DNA of 64,000 nt from Myxococcus xanthus (GCF_900106535.1 NZ_FNOH01000011.1:186001-250000), one strand, 5' to 3'; shown: positions 28,377 to 37,344, numbered from the stretch's first letter. Numbers and translations are program-made. Notes: generated by a model not told the origin, from the letters alone.

Positions 28377-29732
28377 ATGCCGCGGTACGAGTTCAAGGAA
28401 GGCAGCTCCAGCAAGTTCTGGGAAATCAACCTCTCCGGCAGCAGCTTCACTGCGCGGTGGGGCCGCATCGGCACCGACGGCCAGGAGAAGACCCAGACCT
28501 TCGGCTCTCCCGCCGAGGCCCAGAAGGAGCACGACAAGCTCGTCCGCGAGAAGGAGAAGAAGGGCTACGTCCTGGCCGACAAGAGCGACGATGACGATTC
28601 CGAAGGCGGTGGGGGTGAAGAGCCTGCATCCAATCCGGAACTCGAGGCCGCCATCCTCAAGGACCCGGACAACGTGGACGCGTACCTCGTCTACAGCGAC
28701 TGGCTCCAGGGCCAGGGCGACCCGCGCGGCGAGCTCATCGCCATCCAGCACGCGGCCTCCCAGGCCAGCGGCACGGAGGCCAGCGACCTGAAGCGCAAGG
28801 CCACCGCGCACATCAAGAAGTACCAGACGCTGCTGCTCGGCGAGCTGGCGGCCGGGGTGAAGTCGGAGGAGCTGTCCCTGGAGTGGCACCTGGGCTTCAT
28901 CCGCTCCGCGCGCGTGGGCCAGAAGGAATACGACTCTGACTTCAACGTCCCGGAGATGGCTGGGGCGCTGCTCAAGCACCCCTCCGCGCGCTTCATCCGC
29001 GGACTCACCATCGGCATGGCGAGCTTCGACGGTGAGAACGAATACGGTGAGACCGTCCAGGCGCTCGTCGAGGCCGGGGGCTCGAAGACGATTCAGGAGC
29101 TCTTCATCGGTGACTTCGAGTACCCGGACGACACCGAGATTTCCTGGACGCACCTGACCGACATCTCCGCCCTGCTCAAGGTGCTGCCCGACCTGCGCAA
29201 GCTGCGGCTGCGCGGCGGTGAGTTGGAGCTGGGCGCCATCGACCTGCCCGAGCTGCGCGAGTTCACGGTGGAGACGGGCGGCCTGCCGCTGGCGGCCGTC
29301 AAGTCCATCGCCAACGCGAAGTGGCCGAAGCTGGAGCGCCTGGAGGTGTGGTTCGGCAGCGACAACTACGGCGCGGAAGGCGGCGTGGAGGACATCCAGC
29401 CCATCCTCGACGGCAAGGGCCTGCCGAACCTCAAGCAGTTGGGCCTGCGCAACTCCGAGTTCACGGACGCGCTCGCCCAGGCGCTGCCCACCGCGAAGGT
29501 GCTCCCGCAGCTGGAGACGCTGGACATCTCCATGGGCACCCTGTCCGACGAGGGCGCGCGCGCCTTGGCGGACAAGGCGGCGGCCTTCGCCCACCTCAAG
29601 CAGCTCGACGTCACGGAGAACACGCTGACGGACGAAGGCCAGTCGCTGCTGCCCAAGGCGATTCCCCACGCCAACGTGGGCAACCAGCGCGACTACGAAG
29701 AGGAGTACCGCTACTCCGCGGTGGGCGAGTAG
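28377..29732 (+). CDS. WGR + repeat-companion + STM4015-type LRR protein (copy 1)
   Basis: 451 aa. The N-terminus is a WGR domain (about 1-65; KFWEINLSGSSFTARWGRIG, then KEHDKLVREKEKKGY). An acidic linker follows (DDDDSEGGGGEE). Next is a TIGR02996-type repeat-companion domain (about 85-130; NPELEAAILKDP, YLVYSDWLQGQGDPRGELI). The rest (about 150-430) is a leucine-rich repeat region like STM4015-family proteins (EISWTHLTDISALLKVLP, LRKLRLRGGELELG, ERLEVWFGSDNYGAEGGVED). The Shine-Dalgarno AAGGA precedes ATG 28377. WGR domains bind nucleic acid or modulate partner enzymes, and the LRR suggests a binding platform. It is a tandem paralogue of the next gene. Confidence 0.85.
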   Translation: MPRYEFKEGSSSKFWEINLSGSSFTARWGRIGTDGQEKTQTFGSPAEAQKEHDKLVREKEKKGYVLADKSDDDDSEGGGGEEPASNPELEAAILKDPDNVDAYLVYSDWLQGQGDPRGELIAIQHAASQASGTEASDLKRKATAHIKKYQTLLLGELAAGVKSEELSLEWHLGFIRSARVGQKEYDSDFNVPEMAGALLKHPSARFIRGLTIGMASFDGENEYGETVQALVEAGGSKTIQELFIGDFEYPDDTEISWTHLTDISALLKVLPDLRKLRLRGGELELGAIDLPELREFTVETGGLPLAAVKSIANAKWPKLERLEVWFGSDNYGAEGGVEDIQPILDGKGLPNLKQLGLRNSEFTDALAQALPTAKVLPQLETLDISMGTLSDEGARALADKAAAFAHLKQLDVTENTLTDEGQSLLPKAIPHANVGNQRDYEEEYRYSAVGE

Positions 29733-29761
29733 CGTCGCGGCGCACTCCAGGGGGTCACACC

Positions 29762-31111
29762 ATGCCGCGCTTCGAGTACACCGAAGGCACTTCGAGCAAG
29801 TTCTGGGAAATCGAACGGAAGGACACCGTCGTCACCACCCGCTGGGGCCGCATCGGCACGGAGGGCCAGGAGAAGACCCAGAAGTTCAAGCAGACGTATG
29901 AAGCGCTGCAGGCGTACCAGAAGCAGGTCCTGGAGAAGACGAAGAAGGGGTACACGCGCATCAAGCCGAAGGACACGGCGCCCGCGGCCAAGACGAACCC
30001 GGAGCTGGAGGCCGCCATCCTCCAGGCTCCGGAGTCTGACGACGGCTACCTCGTCTACGCCGATTGGCTCCAGGGCCAGGGCGACCCGCGCGGCGAGCTG
30101 ATGGCCCTCCAGCACGCGCAGCGACAGGCCCAGGGCGCGGAGTCCTCCAGCCTCAAGCGGAAGGTCGCGGCCCTGTACAAGAAGCACCAGGGAACACTGC
30201 TGGGCGTGGGCCTCACGTCGATGCTCGGCGAGAAAGCCCTGACGCTGGAGTGGCACCTGGGCTTCATCCGTGGCGCGCGCGTCGCGGCGCCGGGGTTCGA
30301 CTCGGACGCCGACTTCGACGTCGTCGAAACACTGACGATGCTGCTCCGCAGCCCCTCCGCGCGGTTCCTCCAGGAGCTGACGCTTGGCCTGCCGGACAAC
30401 GACGGTGACAACGAGTACGGCGACCTCATCAAGGTCGTCACCAGGCTGGCGCCGAAGACGCTTCAGCGGCTGTTCATCGGTGACTTCGTCTTCCCGGACG
30501 AGTCGGAGATCTCCTGGGTCAAGCTGGGGAACCTCGCGCCCCTGCTCAAGGCCCTGCCCCACCTCACCACCTTGAGGCTGCGGGGCGGAGAGGTGCGCCT
30601 GGGGCCGGTGGAGCTGCCGGAGCTGCGTCGCTTCACGATGGAGTCGGGCGGACTTCCTCGGCCCGCGGTGCAGTCCATCGCCAGTGCGAAGTGGCCGAAG
30701 CTGGAGCAGTTGGAAGTCTGGTTCGGCAGCGAGGAGTACGGCGGACGGAGCCGCCCGAGTGACATCCAGTCCATCCTCGACGCCACGGGGCTGCCGAACC
30801 TGAAGCACCTGGGACTGTGCAACGCGGCCTTCTCCGACGAGCTCGCGACCGTGTTGCCGAAAGCCAAGGTGCTGAAGCAGTTGGAGTCGCTGGACTTGTC
30901 GAAGGGCACGCTGATGGACACCGACGCGGAGGTCCTGGCGGCGAACGCGGCGGTGTTCAAGCACCTCAAGAAGCTAGATGTGTCGCAGAACCAGCTCACG
31001 CGAAAGGGCGTAAAGCTGCTGGCCTCGTTGTGCCCGGACGTGGCGGCAGGGAACCAGCGCGACATCTACGACGATGACGAAGGCGGCCGATACGTCGCGG
31101 TAGGCGAGTAG
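29762..31111 (+). CDS. WGR + repeat-companion + STM4015-type LRR protein (copy 2)
   Basis: 449 aa and the same architecture as its neighbour: WGR (MPRFEYTEGTSSKFWEIER, VVTTRWGRIGTEGQEKTQKF), a basic linker instead of the acidic one, repeat-companion segment NPELEAAILQAPESDDGYLV, then LRRs (LFIGDFVFPDESEISWVKLG, LEVWFGSEEYGG). ATG 29762 is placed by homology to copy 1, and AG-rich GGGGTCACACC precedes it. The two copies align along their whole length, so they arose by tandem duplication. Divergent linkers and repeat faces suggest different partners (inference). Nine bases separate it from the ATP-grasp gene. Confidence 0.85.
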   Translation: MPRFEYTEGTSSKFWEIERKDTVVTTRWGRIGTEGQEKTQKFKQTYEALQAYQKQVLEKTKKGYTRIKPKDTAPAAKTNPELEAAILQAPESDDGYLVYADWLQGQGDPRGELMALQHAQRQAQGAESSSLKRKVAALYKKHQGTLLGVGLTSMLGEKALTLEWHLGFIRGARVAAPGFDSDADFDVVETLTMLLRSPSARFLQELTLGLPDNDGDNEYGDLIKVVTRLAPKTLQRLFIGDFVFPDESEISWVKLGNLAPLLKALPHLTTLRLRGGEVRLGPVELPELRRFTMESGGLPRPAVQSIASAKWPKLEQLEVWFGSEEYGGRSRPSDIQSILDATGLPNLKHLGLCNAAFSDELATVLPKAKVLKQLESLDLSKGTLMDTDAEVLAANAAVFKHLKKLDVSQNQLTRKGVKLLASLCPDVAAGNQRDIYDDDEGGRYVAVGE

Positions 31112-31120
31112 TCCGGCTTC

Positions 31121-32254
31121 ATGGGCGCGCCTCCGTTCATCCTCATCGGCAACCCGGAGAACCGGCGCGTCACGCTGTTCCAGGACGCCCTCGCCAGGCA
31201 GGGGCTTCCCTCCGCGCACGTCGTGCCCTGGCGCGAGCTGCTGGCGTCGCCGGGCCTCCTGGCGAACCTGCCGGACTCGGAGGCGCTCGTCCGCATCGAC
31301 TCCACGGGCGAGAACTGGGACGTGGAGAAGGCCCTGCTCAAGCGGGGCTACGCGGACGCCGTGGGCCAGGGCTGCTCCGTCCTGACGCCGGAGCAGGTAG
31401 ACCGCCTGCCCGTGGACCGCGGCCGCATTCTCAGCCCCCGGCAGCACCACCTGGGCTTCCTGCGAGTCCTGGCGGAGCTGGAGTCCATCTTCGCGGCGCA
31501 TCCCCGCTGGCACATCCTCCAGAAGCCCTCCGCCATCGCTGACCTCTTCGACAAGCGCATCACCTCCCGCCGCTACGCCGCCCTCGGCGTGCCGGTTCCC
31601 GAGCCGCTGGACGGTGTCACGGACGTGGAATCACTCCGCGAACGGATGCGGGAAGACGACTGCCGCGAGGTGTTCGTGAAGGTGTCGTGTGGCTCCTCCG
31701 CGTCGTGCCTCGCCATCTACCGGCGGGGGCGCTCGGCGGACACGCTGACCACCACCATCGAAGTGGCGAAGACGGGCTGGTACAACTCGCTGAAGGTCCG
31801 CCGCATCGAGGCCCCAGCACAGGTAGATGAAATCCTCACGTATCTGCTGGGCGAGGGCTCACAGGTGGAGCGCTCGATTCCCAAGGCCCGGCTGGGTGGC
31901 GACTACTTCGACTGCCGGGTGCTGATGGTCCGAGGCGAACCAGCCTTCACGGTGGTGCGGCAGAGCATGCGGCCCATCACCAACCTGCACCTGGGCGGCT
32001 GGCGGGGCGACTTGGACGACTTCCACGTGGCCGTGCCCCCCAATGAGCTCGCGAATGCCATGCAGAGCTGCCGCACGGTAGCGCGGGCCCATGACTGCCT
32101 GCACGTTGGCATCGACCTCATGTACGAGGAGCACTTCACCGGGCACCGGGTGCTGGAGGCCAACGCCTTCGGCGATTTGCTCCCCAACCTCCGCCGTGAC
32201 GGGCTCACCGTGTACGAGTGGGAGATTCAAGAAGCCCTGCGTCAGCTTCCGTGA
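31121..32254 (+). CDS. STM4014-family ATP-grasp protein
   Basis: 377 aa. The C-terminal half has ATP-grasp features: VFVKVSCGSSASCLAIYRR as the ATP-binding strand-loop, and the metal site in HVGIDLMYEEHF followed by HRVLEANAFGDLL (E-x-N). Enzymes of this fold join a carboxylate to an amine via acyl phosphate. Partner genes here (two radical SAM enzymes, a sulfatase-like hydrolase and LRR proteins) correspond to the STM4011-STM4015 gene set known from Salmonella and Streptomyces, which identifies it as the STM4014 member. The product is unknown. It ends 10 bp from the convergent STM4011-type gene. Confidence 0.82.
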   Translation: MGAPPFILIGNPENRRVTLFQDALARQGLPSAHVVPWRELLASPGLLANLPDSEALVRIDSTGENWDVEKALLKRGYADAVGQGCSVLTPEQVDRLPVDRGRILSPRQHHLGFLRVLAELESIFAAHPRWHILQKPSAIADLFDKRITSRRYAALGVPVPEPLDGVTDVESLRERMREDDCREVFVKVSCGSSASCLAIYRRGRSADTLTTTIEVAKTGWYNSLKVRRIEAPAQVDEILTYLLGEGSQVERSIPKARLGGDYFDCRVLMVRGEPAFTVVRQSMRPITNLHLGGWRGDLDDFHVAVPPNELANAMQSCRTVARAHDCLHVGIDLMYEEHFTGHRVLEANAFGDLLPNLRRDGLTVYEWEIQEALRQLP

Positions 32255-32264
32255 CGGACACACC

Positions 32265-33149
32265 CTACGGTGGCCCCCCAAGCCCGGCCTTCCACAGGGG
32301 CGTGGCCGGGACGCGCTCCAGGATTCCAGAGCCGAAGACGCGGTCCAACTCCAGGTACTCCAGATGGACGTACCCGATATGGCACCCACAGGTCTGCTTC
32401 GCGCACGGCCGGGGTCTCAGCGCGGAGTCGAAGTCCGGCGCGTAGATGTTGCCAATCGCCTCCTCGATGAAGTGGCAACGCCGCGCCGTGCCCTCTCCAT
32501 CCACGGAGATGACCGACTCCCCGCCTCGGCACGCGCGGCCCAGGCTCGGGTGGCGCGTGTTGTTCACCGGGAAGAGCGGGTCCAACCGCGTGAAGCGCGC
32601 CACGTCTTCCGCCGTGTACGGCTCCTCCTGCCCGTCCTTCACCGCGTTGATCCACAGGTAGGTGTCCGCGGGAAGCTCGGCACGCAGGGCCTCCGCCTCT
32701 TCCGTGAAGCGAAGGAACCCCACCACGCCCACGCTGTGCCGCACGCCCAGCTCGGTCAGCTTCGCGCACTGGGCCACGAAGCGGTGCCGCTTGGTCCACT
32801 CCGGGTGGTACGTGGCCCAGATGCCCAGTTTGTCCGCGCGCACCCCGGCCACCCAATCCAACTTGCAGGACAGGTTCGTCTGGATGGCCAACCGCTCCAC
32901 ATGCGGCAGATGCGACAGGCGCGCCAGCGCCTCTTGATACCAGGGCCAGATGAGCGCCTCGCCCCACGGCGTGAAGAACACCGACACCGTGTCCTGCGTA
33001 CGCGCCTCCACCCACGCAACGAAGCGCTCCAGGTCCGCGCGGTCCTTGGCCAGCTCCTCGTCGGTGTGCTTCCACTTGCCGAAGGGGCAGTACTCGCATC
33101 CGTAGTTGCAGCTCGACAGCGGGCCTCGATAGAGCACGGTGAGCTTCAT
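32265..33149 (-). CDS. STM4011-family radical SAM protein
   Basis: 294 aa. The CxxxCxxC cluster motif occurs near the N-terminus (SSCNYGCEYCPFGKW, about residues 13-27), with the SAM-binding region VFFTPWGEALIWP. C-terminal cysteines (RACRGG, ARRCHF, RPCAKQTCGCH) suggest a SPASM-like auxiliary cluster region, as in radical SAM enzymes that modify peptides or proteins. It is translationally coupled to the upstream gene (ATGA at 33146-33149). Start MKLTVLYRG is fixed by that overlap. The substrate is unknown. Confidence 0.85.
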   Translation of the reverse strand: MKLTVLYRGPLSSCNYGCEYCPFGKWKHTDEELAKDRADLERFVAWVEARTQDTVSVFFTPWGEALIWPWYQEALARLSHLPHVERLAIQTNLSCKLDWVAGVRADKLGIWATYHPEWTKRHRFVAQCAKLTELGVRHSVGVVGFLRFTEEAEALRAELPADTYLWINAVKDGQEEPYTAEDVARFTRLDPLFPVNNTRHPSLGRACRGGESVISVDGEGTARRCHFIEEAIGNIYAPDFDSALRPRPCAKQTCGCHIGYVHLEYLELDRVFGSGILERVPATPLWKAGLGGPP

Positions 33150-34462
33150 CGCCAGGCGTACTCCTTCATCATCGCCTGCACCTGGTCGGAGTGCAGCCAG
33201 GGGCCAATCATGTCGGAGCGCTCCACGCCCGCCGCGGTGAGCTGCACCACCCCACCATTCTTCCGCGCCAGTCCGTGCGCCTCCAGCTCCTCCAGCTCCG
33301 GGAAGTCCTCCAGCGCGTCGGAGCAGAAGCGCTGCCGGTAGACGGCAAGATCCACGCCATCCGCCAGCAGCGACAGCAGCATGTAACGGCGCCGCCGCTC
33401 CGCGGAGTCCAGGCGGAAGCCGTAGCCCACCTCGCCGAACGACGCCTCGGACCGCTCGCTGTACGACGAGATGATGGAGCGAACCTCGCGAGAGCCCACC
33501 GCGTATTCCGACGAGTAATGCACCTGGCCCGTGTACGAGCGCGCCCCGCAGCCCAACCCCACCATGCCGTCCTCCTGGCAGCGATACACCGGACCGCCCG
33601 CGTCCGGCGCATGGCGCGCACGGAACATCCGCATGGAGACCTGCGTGTAGCCCTCCGACAGGAGGAAGTCGCGGCCCACGCGATACAGCGAGAGGCGCAG
33701 GTCGTCCCACGCCCGCGCCTTCTTGCCCAGGAAGGTCAGTGGCCGGACGTAGAGCGGGTAGAGATAAATCTCCTCCGGCGAGTAACGAAGCGCCGTGCGC
33801 AGCGAGTAGAGGAAGCTCTCCTCCGTCTGCCCCTCCATGCCGTAGATGAGGTCCAGGTTCAGCGTGGGGAAGCCCGTGGAGCGGATGAGGTCCAGCGCGG
33901 CCTCCACCTGCGCCGTCTTCTGGGGCCGCTTCACCGCGGCCACCTCCGCCTCGATGAAGCTCTGGATGCCCATGCTCACCCGGTCCGTGCCGCGCGAGCG
34001 CAGCACCTGGAGCTTCTGCGCGTCCACCGTCTCCGGAGACACCTCCACGGACACGGGGATGTTCTTCATGTCGGCGCCCATGACGCCTTCGGCCATGTCG
34101 AACACGGTGTTCAACCCCGCCACGTCCAGCAGCGTCGGCGTGCCGCCGCCAATGGCGGCCCGGGCGAAGCTCGCCGTCCCCAGCGCCTCCTTCACCCGCT
34201 TCGTCTCGCGCACCAGCGCGCCCAGGTACCCGTCCACCACGTCCTGCTTCGGCCCGGCGGCGGTGAAGAGATTGCAGAAGCCGCAGCGCATCTCGCAGAA
34301 GGGCACGTGGATGTAGAGGAACAGCGCGTCGCGCCGCTCCTCCGCCCAGACGGACTCCAACGGGAGCGCGGGCGTGAAGGGCCGGTAGGCCGTCTTGTGA
34401 GGGTAGCCGTAGAGGTACGCCACGTAGGGCGACCCTTCGAGCATCTGCTCCAGACGCGTCAT
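33146..34462 (-). CDS. STM4012-family radical SAM protein (HemW/coproporphyrinogen-oxidase-like)
   Basis: 438 aa. The radical SAM motif is FLYIHVPFCEMRCGFCNLF (CxxxCxxC), preceded by the PY/HxPxC context typical of HemN/HemW-like enzymes, with GGGTPTLL as the SAM-binding glycine motif and DRVSMGIQSF. A HemN-like C-terminal domain follows. Because it is bracketed by STM4011- and STM4013-type genes with ATGA overlaps on both sides (33146-33149 and 34459-34462), it is the STM4012 member rather than a haem-pathway enzyme. HemW-like proteins may bind haem or act as radical methylases. The role here is unknown. Confidence 0.87.
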   Translation of the reverse strand: MTRLEQMLEGSPYVAYLYGYPHKTAYRPFTPALPLESVWAEERRDALFLYIHVPFCEMRCGFCNLFTAAGPKQDVVDGYLGALVRETKRVKEALGTASFARAAIGGGTPTLLDVAGLNTVFDMAEGVMGADMKNIPVSVEVSPETVDAQKLQVLRSRGTDRVSMGIQSFIEAEVAAVKRPQKTAQVEAALDLIRSTGFPTLNLDLIYGMEGQTEESFLYSLRTALRYSPEEIYLYPLYVRPLTFLGKKARAWDDLRLSLYRVGRDFLLSEGYTQVSMRMFRARHAPDAGGPVYRCQEDGMVGLGCGARSYTGQVHYSSEYAVGSREVRSIISSYSERSEASFGEVGYGFRLDSAERRRRYMLLSLLADGVDLAVYRQRFCSDALEDFPELEELEAHGLARKNGGVVQLTAAGVERSDMIGPWLHSDQVQAMMKEYAWR

Positions 34463-35268
34463 GGTGCGGTTTCTCGAGGTAGCAGGAGTTCAGCGTAGGG
34501 CACCGTCCACACCACGGGGTGGGCCAGACGATGGCCGGTGAAGCCGTCCTCGCCGTAGGTGGTGCCATGGTCCGAGCAGACGATGCAGAAGGCGGGGCCC
34601 CGGCGCCGCAAGGCGGCGAACAACGGAGGGAGCTGCGAGTCCACGTACGCCAATGCCGCGGCGTGCGACTCGCGCGAGTCCTGGGTGGCGCCGGGCACAT
34701 AGTGCCGGTTCGGTTGGTGCAGCGCCGACACGTTGATGAAGAGGAAGACGCGCTGCTCACGCGGCAACGCCTCCAGCCGCTGGACGGCCAGCGTCACCTG
34801 GTGCTCGGTGGATCGAGGGTCCGTCACGCCCAGCTCGGGGCTCCAGTGGCTCTCCGCGAAGAGCCCGGGGAGCACGTTGCCCAGCGGATTGCGCTTGTTG
34901 AAGAAGCCCACGCCACCAATGCAGATGGTGTGGTACCCGCGCCCCGCCAGCCCGGTGACGAGGTCCGGCGCGTCCAGCACGCAGGTGTCCGAGGCCGTCG
35001 TCTCGCTGCCCTCGAAGCGCATCGAGAACAACCGGGGATGCAGCCCCGGCGTCGCGGGCGTGGGCAGGAAGCCCGCGAAGAAGGCGTGGTGCGCCGCGTA
35101 CGTGAAGCTCGCGGGAGAGTGCCGCTGCTCCCACCGGCCTCCGGGCAGCAGCGCGGAGAGGTTCGGCGTGCGCCCCTGGGCCGCGAGCGCCTCGGCGACG
35201 TCGTAGCGCAGGGTGTCCAGGGTGATGAAGAGCAGGTCGTGCGTGCCGATCACGGCGTTCATGTCCAT
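34459..35268 (-). CDS. STM4013/SEN3800-family sulfatase-like hydrolase
   Basis: 269 aa of the alkaline phosphatase/sulfatase superfamily. The metal-binding Asp is in LLFITLDTLRYDVA near the N-terminus, and the second metal site is in CSDHGTTYGEDGFTGHRLAH. The formylglycine-type CxPSR motif of sulfatases is absent, so a phospho-transferring or phosphodiesterase role is more likely. The start is ATG 35268 (GGAG 10 nt upstream) or ATG 35262, which forms ATGA with the HAD stop. The stop overlaps the STM4012-type gene by 4 bp. It is part of the four-gene leftward operon. Confidence 0.8.
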   Translation of the reverse strand: MDMNAVIGTHDLLFITLDTLRYDVAEALAAQGRTPNLSALLPGGRWEQRHSPASFTYAAHHAFFAGFLPTPATPGLHPRLFSMRFEGSETTASDTCVLDAPDLVTGLAGRGYHTICIGGVGFFNKRNPLGNVLPGLFAESHWSPELGVTDPRSTEHQVTLAVQRLEALPREQRVFLFINVSALHQPNRHYVPGATQDSRESHAAALAYVDSQLPPLFAALRRRGPAFCIVCSDHGTTYGEDGFTGHRLAHPVVWTVPYAELLLPRETAP

Positions 35269-35942
35269 CGCGTGAGCACTCCGGCGATGTCGTCGATGCG
35301 CGATGGAATGCACTCCACCGTGAACATGGGCGGAGGCAGCGCGGAGGGCCACGGCCGGCCGTGAGACACCCAGCAAGTGGCCATCCCCAGCCGCGCGGCG
35401 CCCACGACGTCCCGCGCCGGGTCGTCGCCCACGTGCAGCACCTCTTCCGGCGAACGTCCGACGTGGGCCAGCGCGGCCTCGAAGATGCGGGCATCCGGCT
35501 TCGAAGCGCCCACCTCGCCGGAGAGAAAGACATCCGGCAGTACCTCCGCGAGCCCCGCGCGGGCCAGCTTCGTGCGCTGCACCCGCGCCGAGCCATTGGA
35601 CACTACCGCCACCGGCCGGCAGCGGGCCACGGAGGCCACCCAATCGCAGACGCCCGCGTCCTCCTGGACGAGCAGAGGCAGGCGCGACGCCATGTCCTCC
35701 CAGAGCGCGTCTGGAGTGAGGCCCAGGCATGGGAACGCCTTCGTCACCTGCTGGCAGAACGCGCTCCGGGACGCGCCGCCACGCTCATCCACCGCGTGCA
35801 TCCACGCCACGGCTTCGGCACGCCGAGCCTCGGGGAGCAACGACAGGTAACGGGAGACGAGCGTGTCCACGTAGCGCGAGAAGGCGCCCGCGCGGTCAAT
35901 CAGCGTGTCATCCAAGTCGAAGAAGACGGCCCGGGGCCGCAT
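35259..35942 (-). CDS. HAD-superfamily hydrolase
   Basis: 227 aa. Motif I FFDLDDTLID (nucleophile Asp), motif II VVSNGS, motif III Lys in GASKPDARIFE and motif IV HVGDDPARDVVGA are all intact, with a helical cap between motifs I and II. It is the first gene of the leftward operon and overlaps the sulfatase-like gene. It is likely a phosphatase acting on a small phosphorylated metabolite. I do not recall this gene as a standard member of the STM4011-4015 set, so it may be a lineage-specific addition. Confidence 0.85.
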   Translation of the reverse strand: MRPRAVFFDLDDTLIDRAGAFSRYVDTLVSRYLSLLPEARRAEAVAWMHAVDERGGASRSAFCQQVTKAFPCLGLTPDALWEDMASRLPLLVQEDAGVCDWVASVARCRPVAVVSNGSARVQRTKLARAGLAEVLPDVFLSGEVGASKPDARIFEAALAHVGRSPEEVLHVGDDPARDVVGAARLGMATCWVSHGRPWPSALPPPMFTVECIPSRIDDIAGVLTRWT

Positions 35943-36104
35943 CCGAGCACTCCTTCCCGAGGCGAGGATACGCCGCCCCGGCTGCGTCGAACAGCGACAA
36001 CGCAGTGGAGCGACCGCGTCCAGGCGGATTCGCCGGGCCCCTGCCCCCGTACCTGCCCGTTGGAAGGCGGGGGACTCGGAGATTCCCGGCGAAGCAGCGG
36101 GCGT

Positions 36105-37250
36105 TCAGGGGGACAGGTGCGCCTCGCGGTCGAACGCCTCCAACGCCCAAACGACCTCCTCCTGCGAATCCGTGAGCATGAGGTAGCGCGCGTAGTCGTA
36201 GCCCTGCGCGAGCTGGTGCACCAGCGGGTACACGGGCCGGGTGCGCGTCCAGAACTCGGTGCCCAGGAAGATCATGGGGCTGATGACGCCCACCGAGTTG
36301 TAGTGGTTCTGGCACGCGTCCTGGAACACCTCCTGGATGGTGCCCGCGCTGCCGGGCGAGTAGATGATGCCGCCCTTGGCGACGGTCAGCAGGCCGTCTT
36401 CCCGCACGCTGTTGGCGAAGTACTTCGCGATATGCGTGGCGAAGGGGTTGGGCGGTTCGTGCCCGTAGTGCCACGTGGGGATGCCCAGGCTGGTGCAGTA
36501 CGGCAGGTCGTCCTCGCCCAGGGGAAATGCCCTGCGAACGTCGAAGGCGCGCGAGAGCCACTCGCGGTCGGTGTAGCTGGGCGCCTGCGCGAGCAGGGCC
36601 AGTCCCGCGTCCAGCTCCGCCTCCGTGCGCCGCGCGAACCACACGCCCACGTGCGTGGCCTCCATGGCGCCTGGACCACCGCCGCTGACCATGAAGAAGC
36701 CACGGCGCGCCAGCTCGCGCGCCAGGGAAGCCACCGCGCGATAGTCCGGCTGGCCGCGCTTCATGGAGTGGCCGCCCATGATGGCCACCACCTTGCGCAC
36801 GCCCCCGGACCGGTACAGCAATCCTTGCATGGCCTCCGTGACCGAGTGGTCGTGGAGCCGCTGCGCCAGCGTCTCCAGCAGCGTGGGAGGACTGCCGCGC
36901 CCGTTCGCCGCCCAGTGCGCGTAGATGCGCGCATCCGGTGTGTCCGCGTAGGACTCCGGCTGAGCCGGGTCGAAGCCGGCGTACAGTTCCTCCGGCGTGT
37001 ACAGCGCGCCACGGTAGGGCTGATAGGGCACGCCGGAGATGGGCGGGAACACCATGGCCCCATGCTCCACGGTGGCCTTCAGCGCATCCTTCTCCAGCTC
37101 ACAGCCCAGGAAGACGGCGCCCACGAGCTTGGCGGAGGCCAGTTCCTGGGTGTACCGCCGGAGATCCAGCCCTTGGATGATGACGTTGGCGAACCCGACA
37201 CCCGCCGAGAGGTGCCGCTCGAATGCCTCGATGGTCCCGATTTCGATCAC
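36105..37250 (-). CDS. LOG-family (lysine-decarboxylase-like Rossmann) protein
   Basis: 381 aa, longer than the roughly 200-aa cytokinin-activating LOG proteins. The nucleotide-binding signature appears as VSGGGPGAMEATHVG and the second motif as IYSPGSAGTIQEVF, where the usual PGGxGTxxE has Ser for the second Gly. An N-terminal extension of about 140 residues contains no clear domain. Family members hydrolyse nucleoside 5'-monophosphates to release the base. Activity is plausible but not certain with the altered loop. Start GTG 37250 is the only reasonable in-frame start and has a weak Shine-Dalgarno. It is a single gene. Confidence 0.8.
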   Translation of the reverse strand: MIEIGTIEAFERHLSAGVGFANVIIQGLDLRRYTQELASAKLVGAVFLGCELEKDALKATVEHGAMVFPPISGVPYQPYRGALYTPEELYAGFDPAQPESYADTPDARIYAHWAANGRGSPPTLLETLAQRLHDHSVTEAMQGLLYRSGGVRKVVAIMGGHSMKRGQPDYRAVASLARELARRGFFMVSGGGPGAMEATHVGVWFARRTEAELDAGLALLAQAPSYTDREWLSRAFDVRRAFPLGEDDLPYCTSLGIPTWHYGHEPPNPFATHIAKYFANSVREDGLLTVAKGGIIYSPGSAGTIQEVFQDACQNHYNSVGVISPMIFLGTEFWTRTRPVYPLVHQLAQGYDYARYLMLTDSQEEVVWALEAFDREAHLSP

Positions 37251-37344
37251 GCATGAACAATTTCACGCCTCGCGGCCCTGTGGGTAGCGAGGAGTGCAGC
37301 TCAAGGCGAATGTGCATTTTCGCGGGCCCATCGGCCCCTGACGC

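Noticed and set aside
29321..29761. N-terminal extension of the second WGR-LRR protein
   Set aside because: The extra 147 codons overlap copy 1 in another frame and have no family similarity. ATG 29762 aligns with the start of copy 1.
32265..34760. Single 831-codon frame spanning both radical SAM genes
   Set aside because: Only the last 294 codons encode the STM4011-type protein. The remainder is out of frame with the STM4012-type gene and looks like a shadow, so it is not a fusion.
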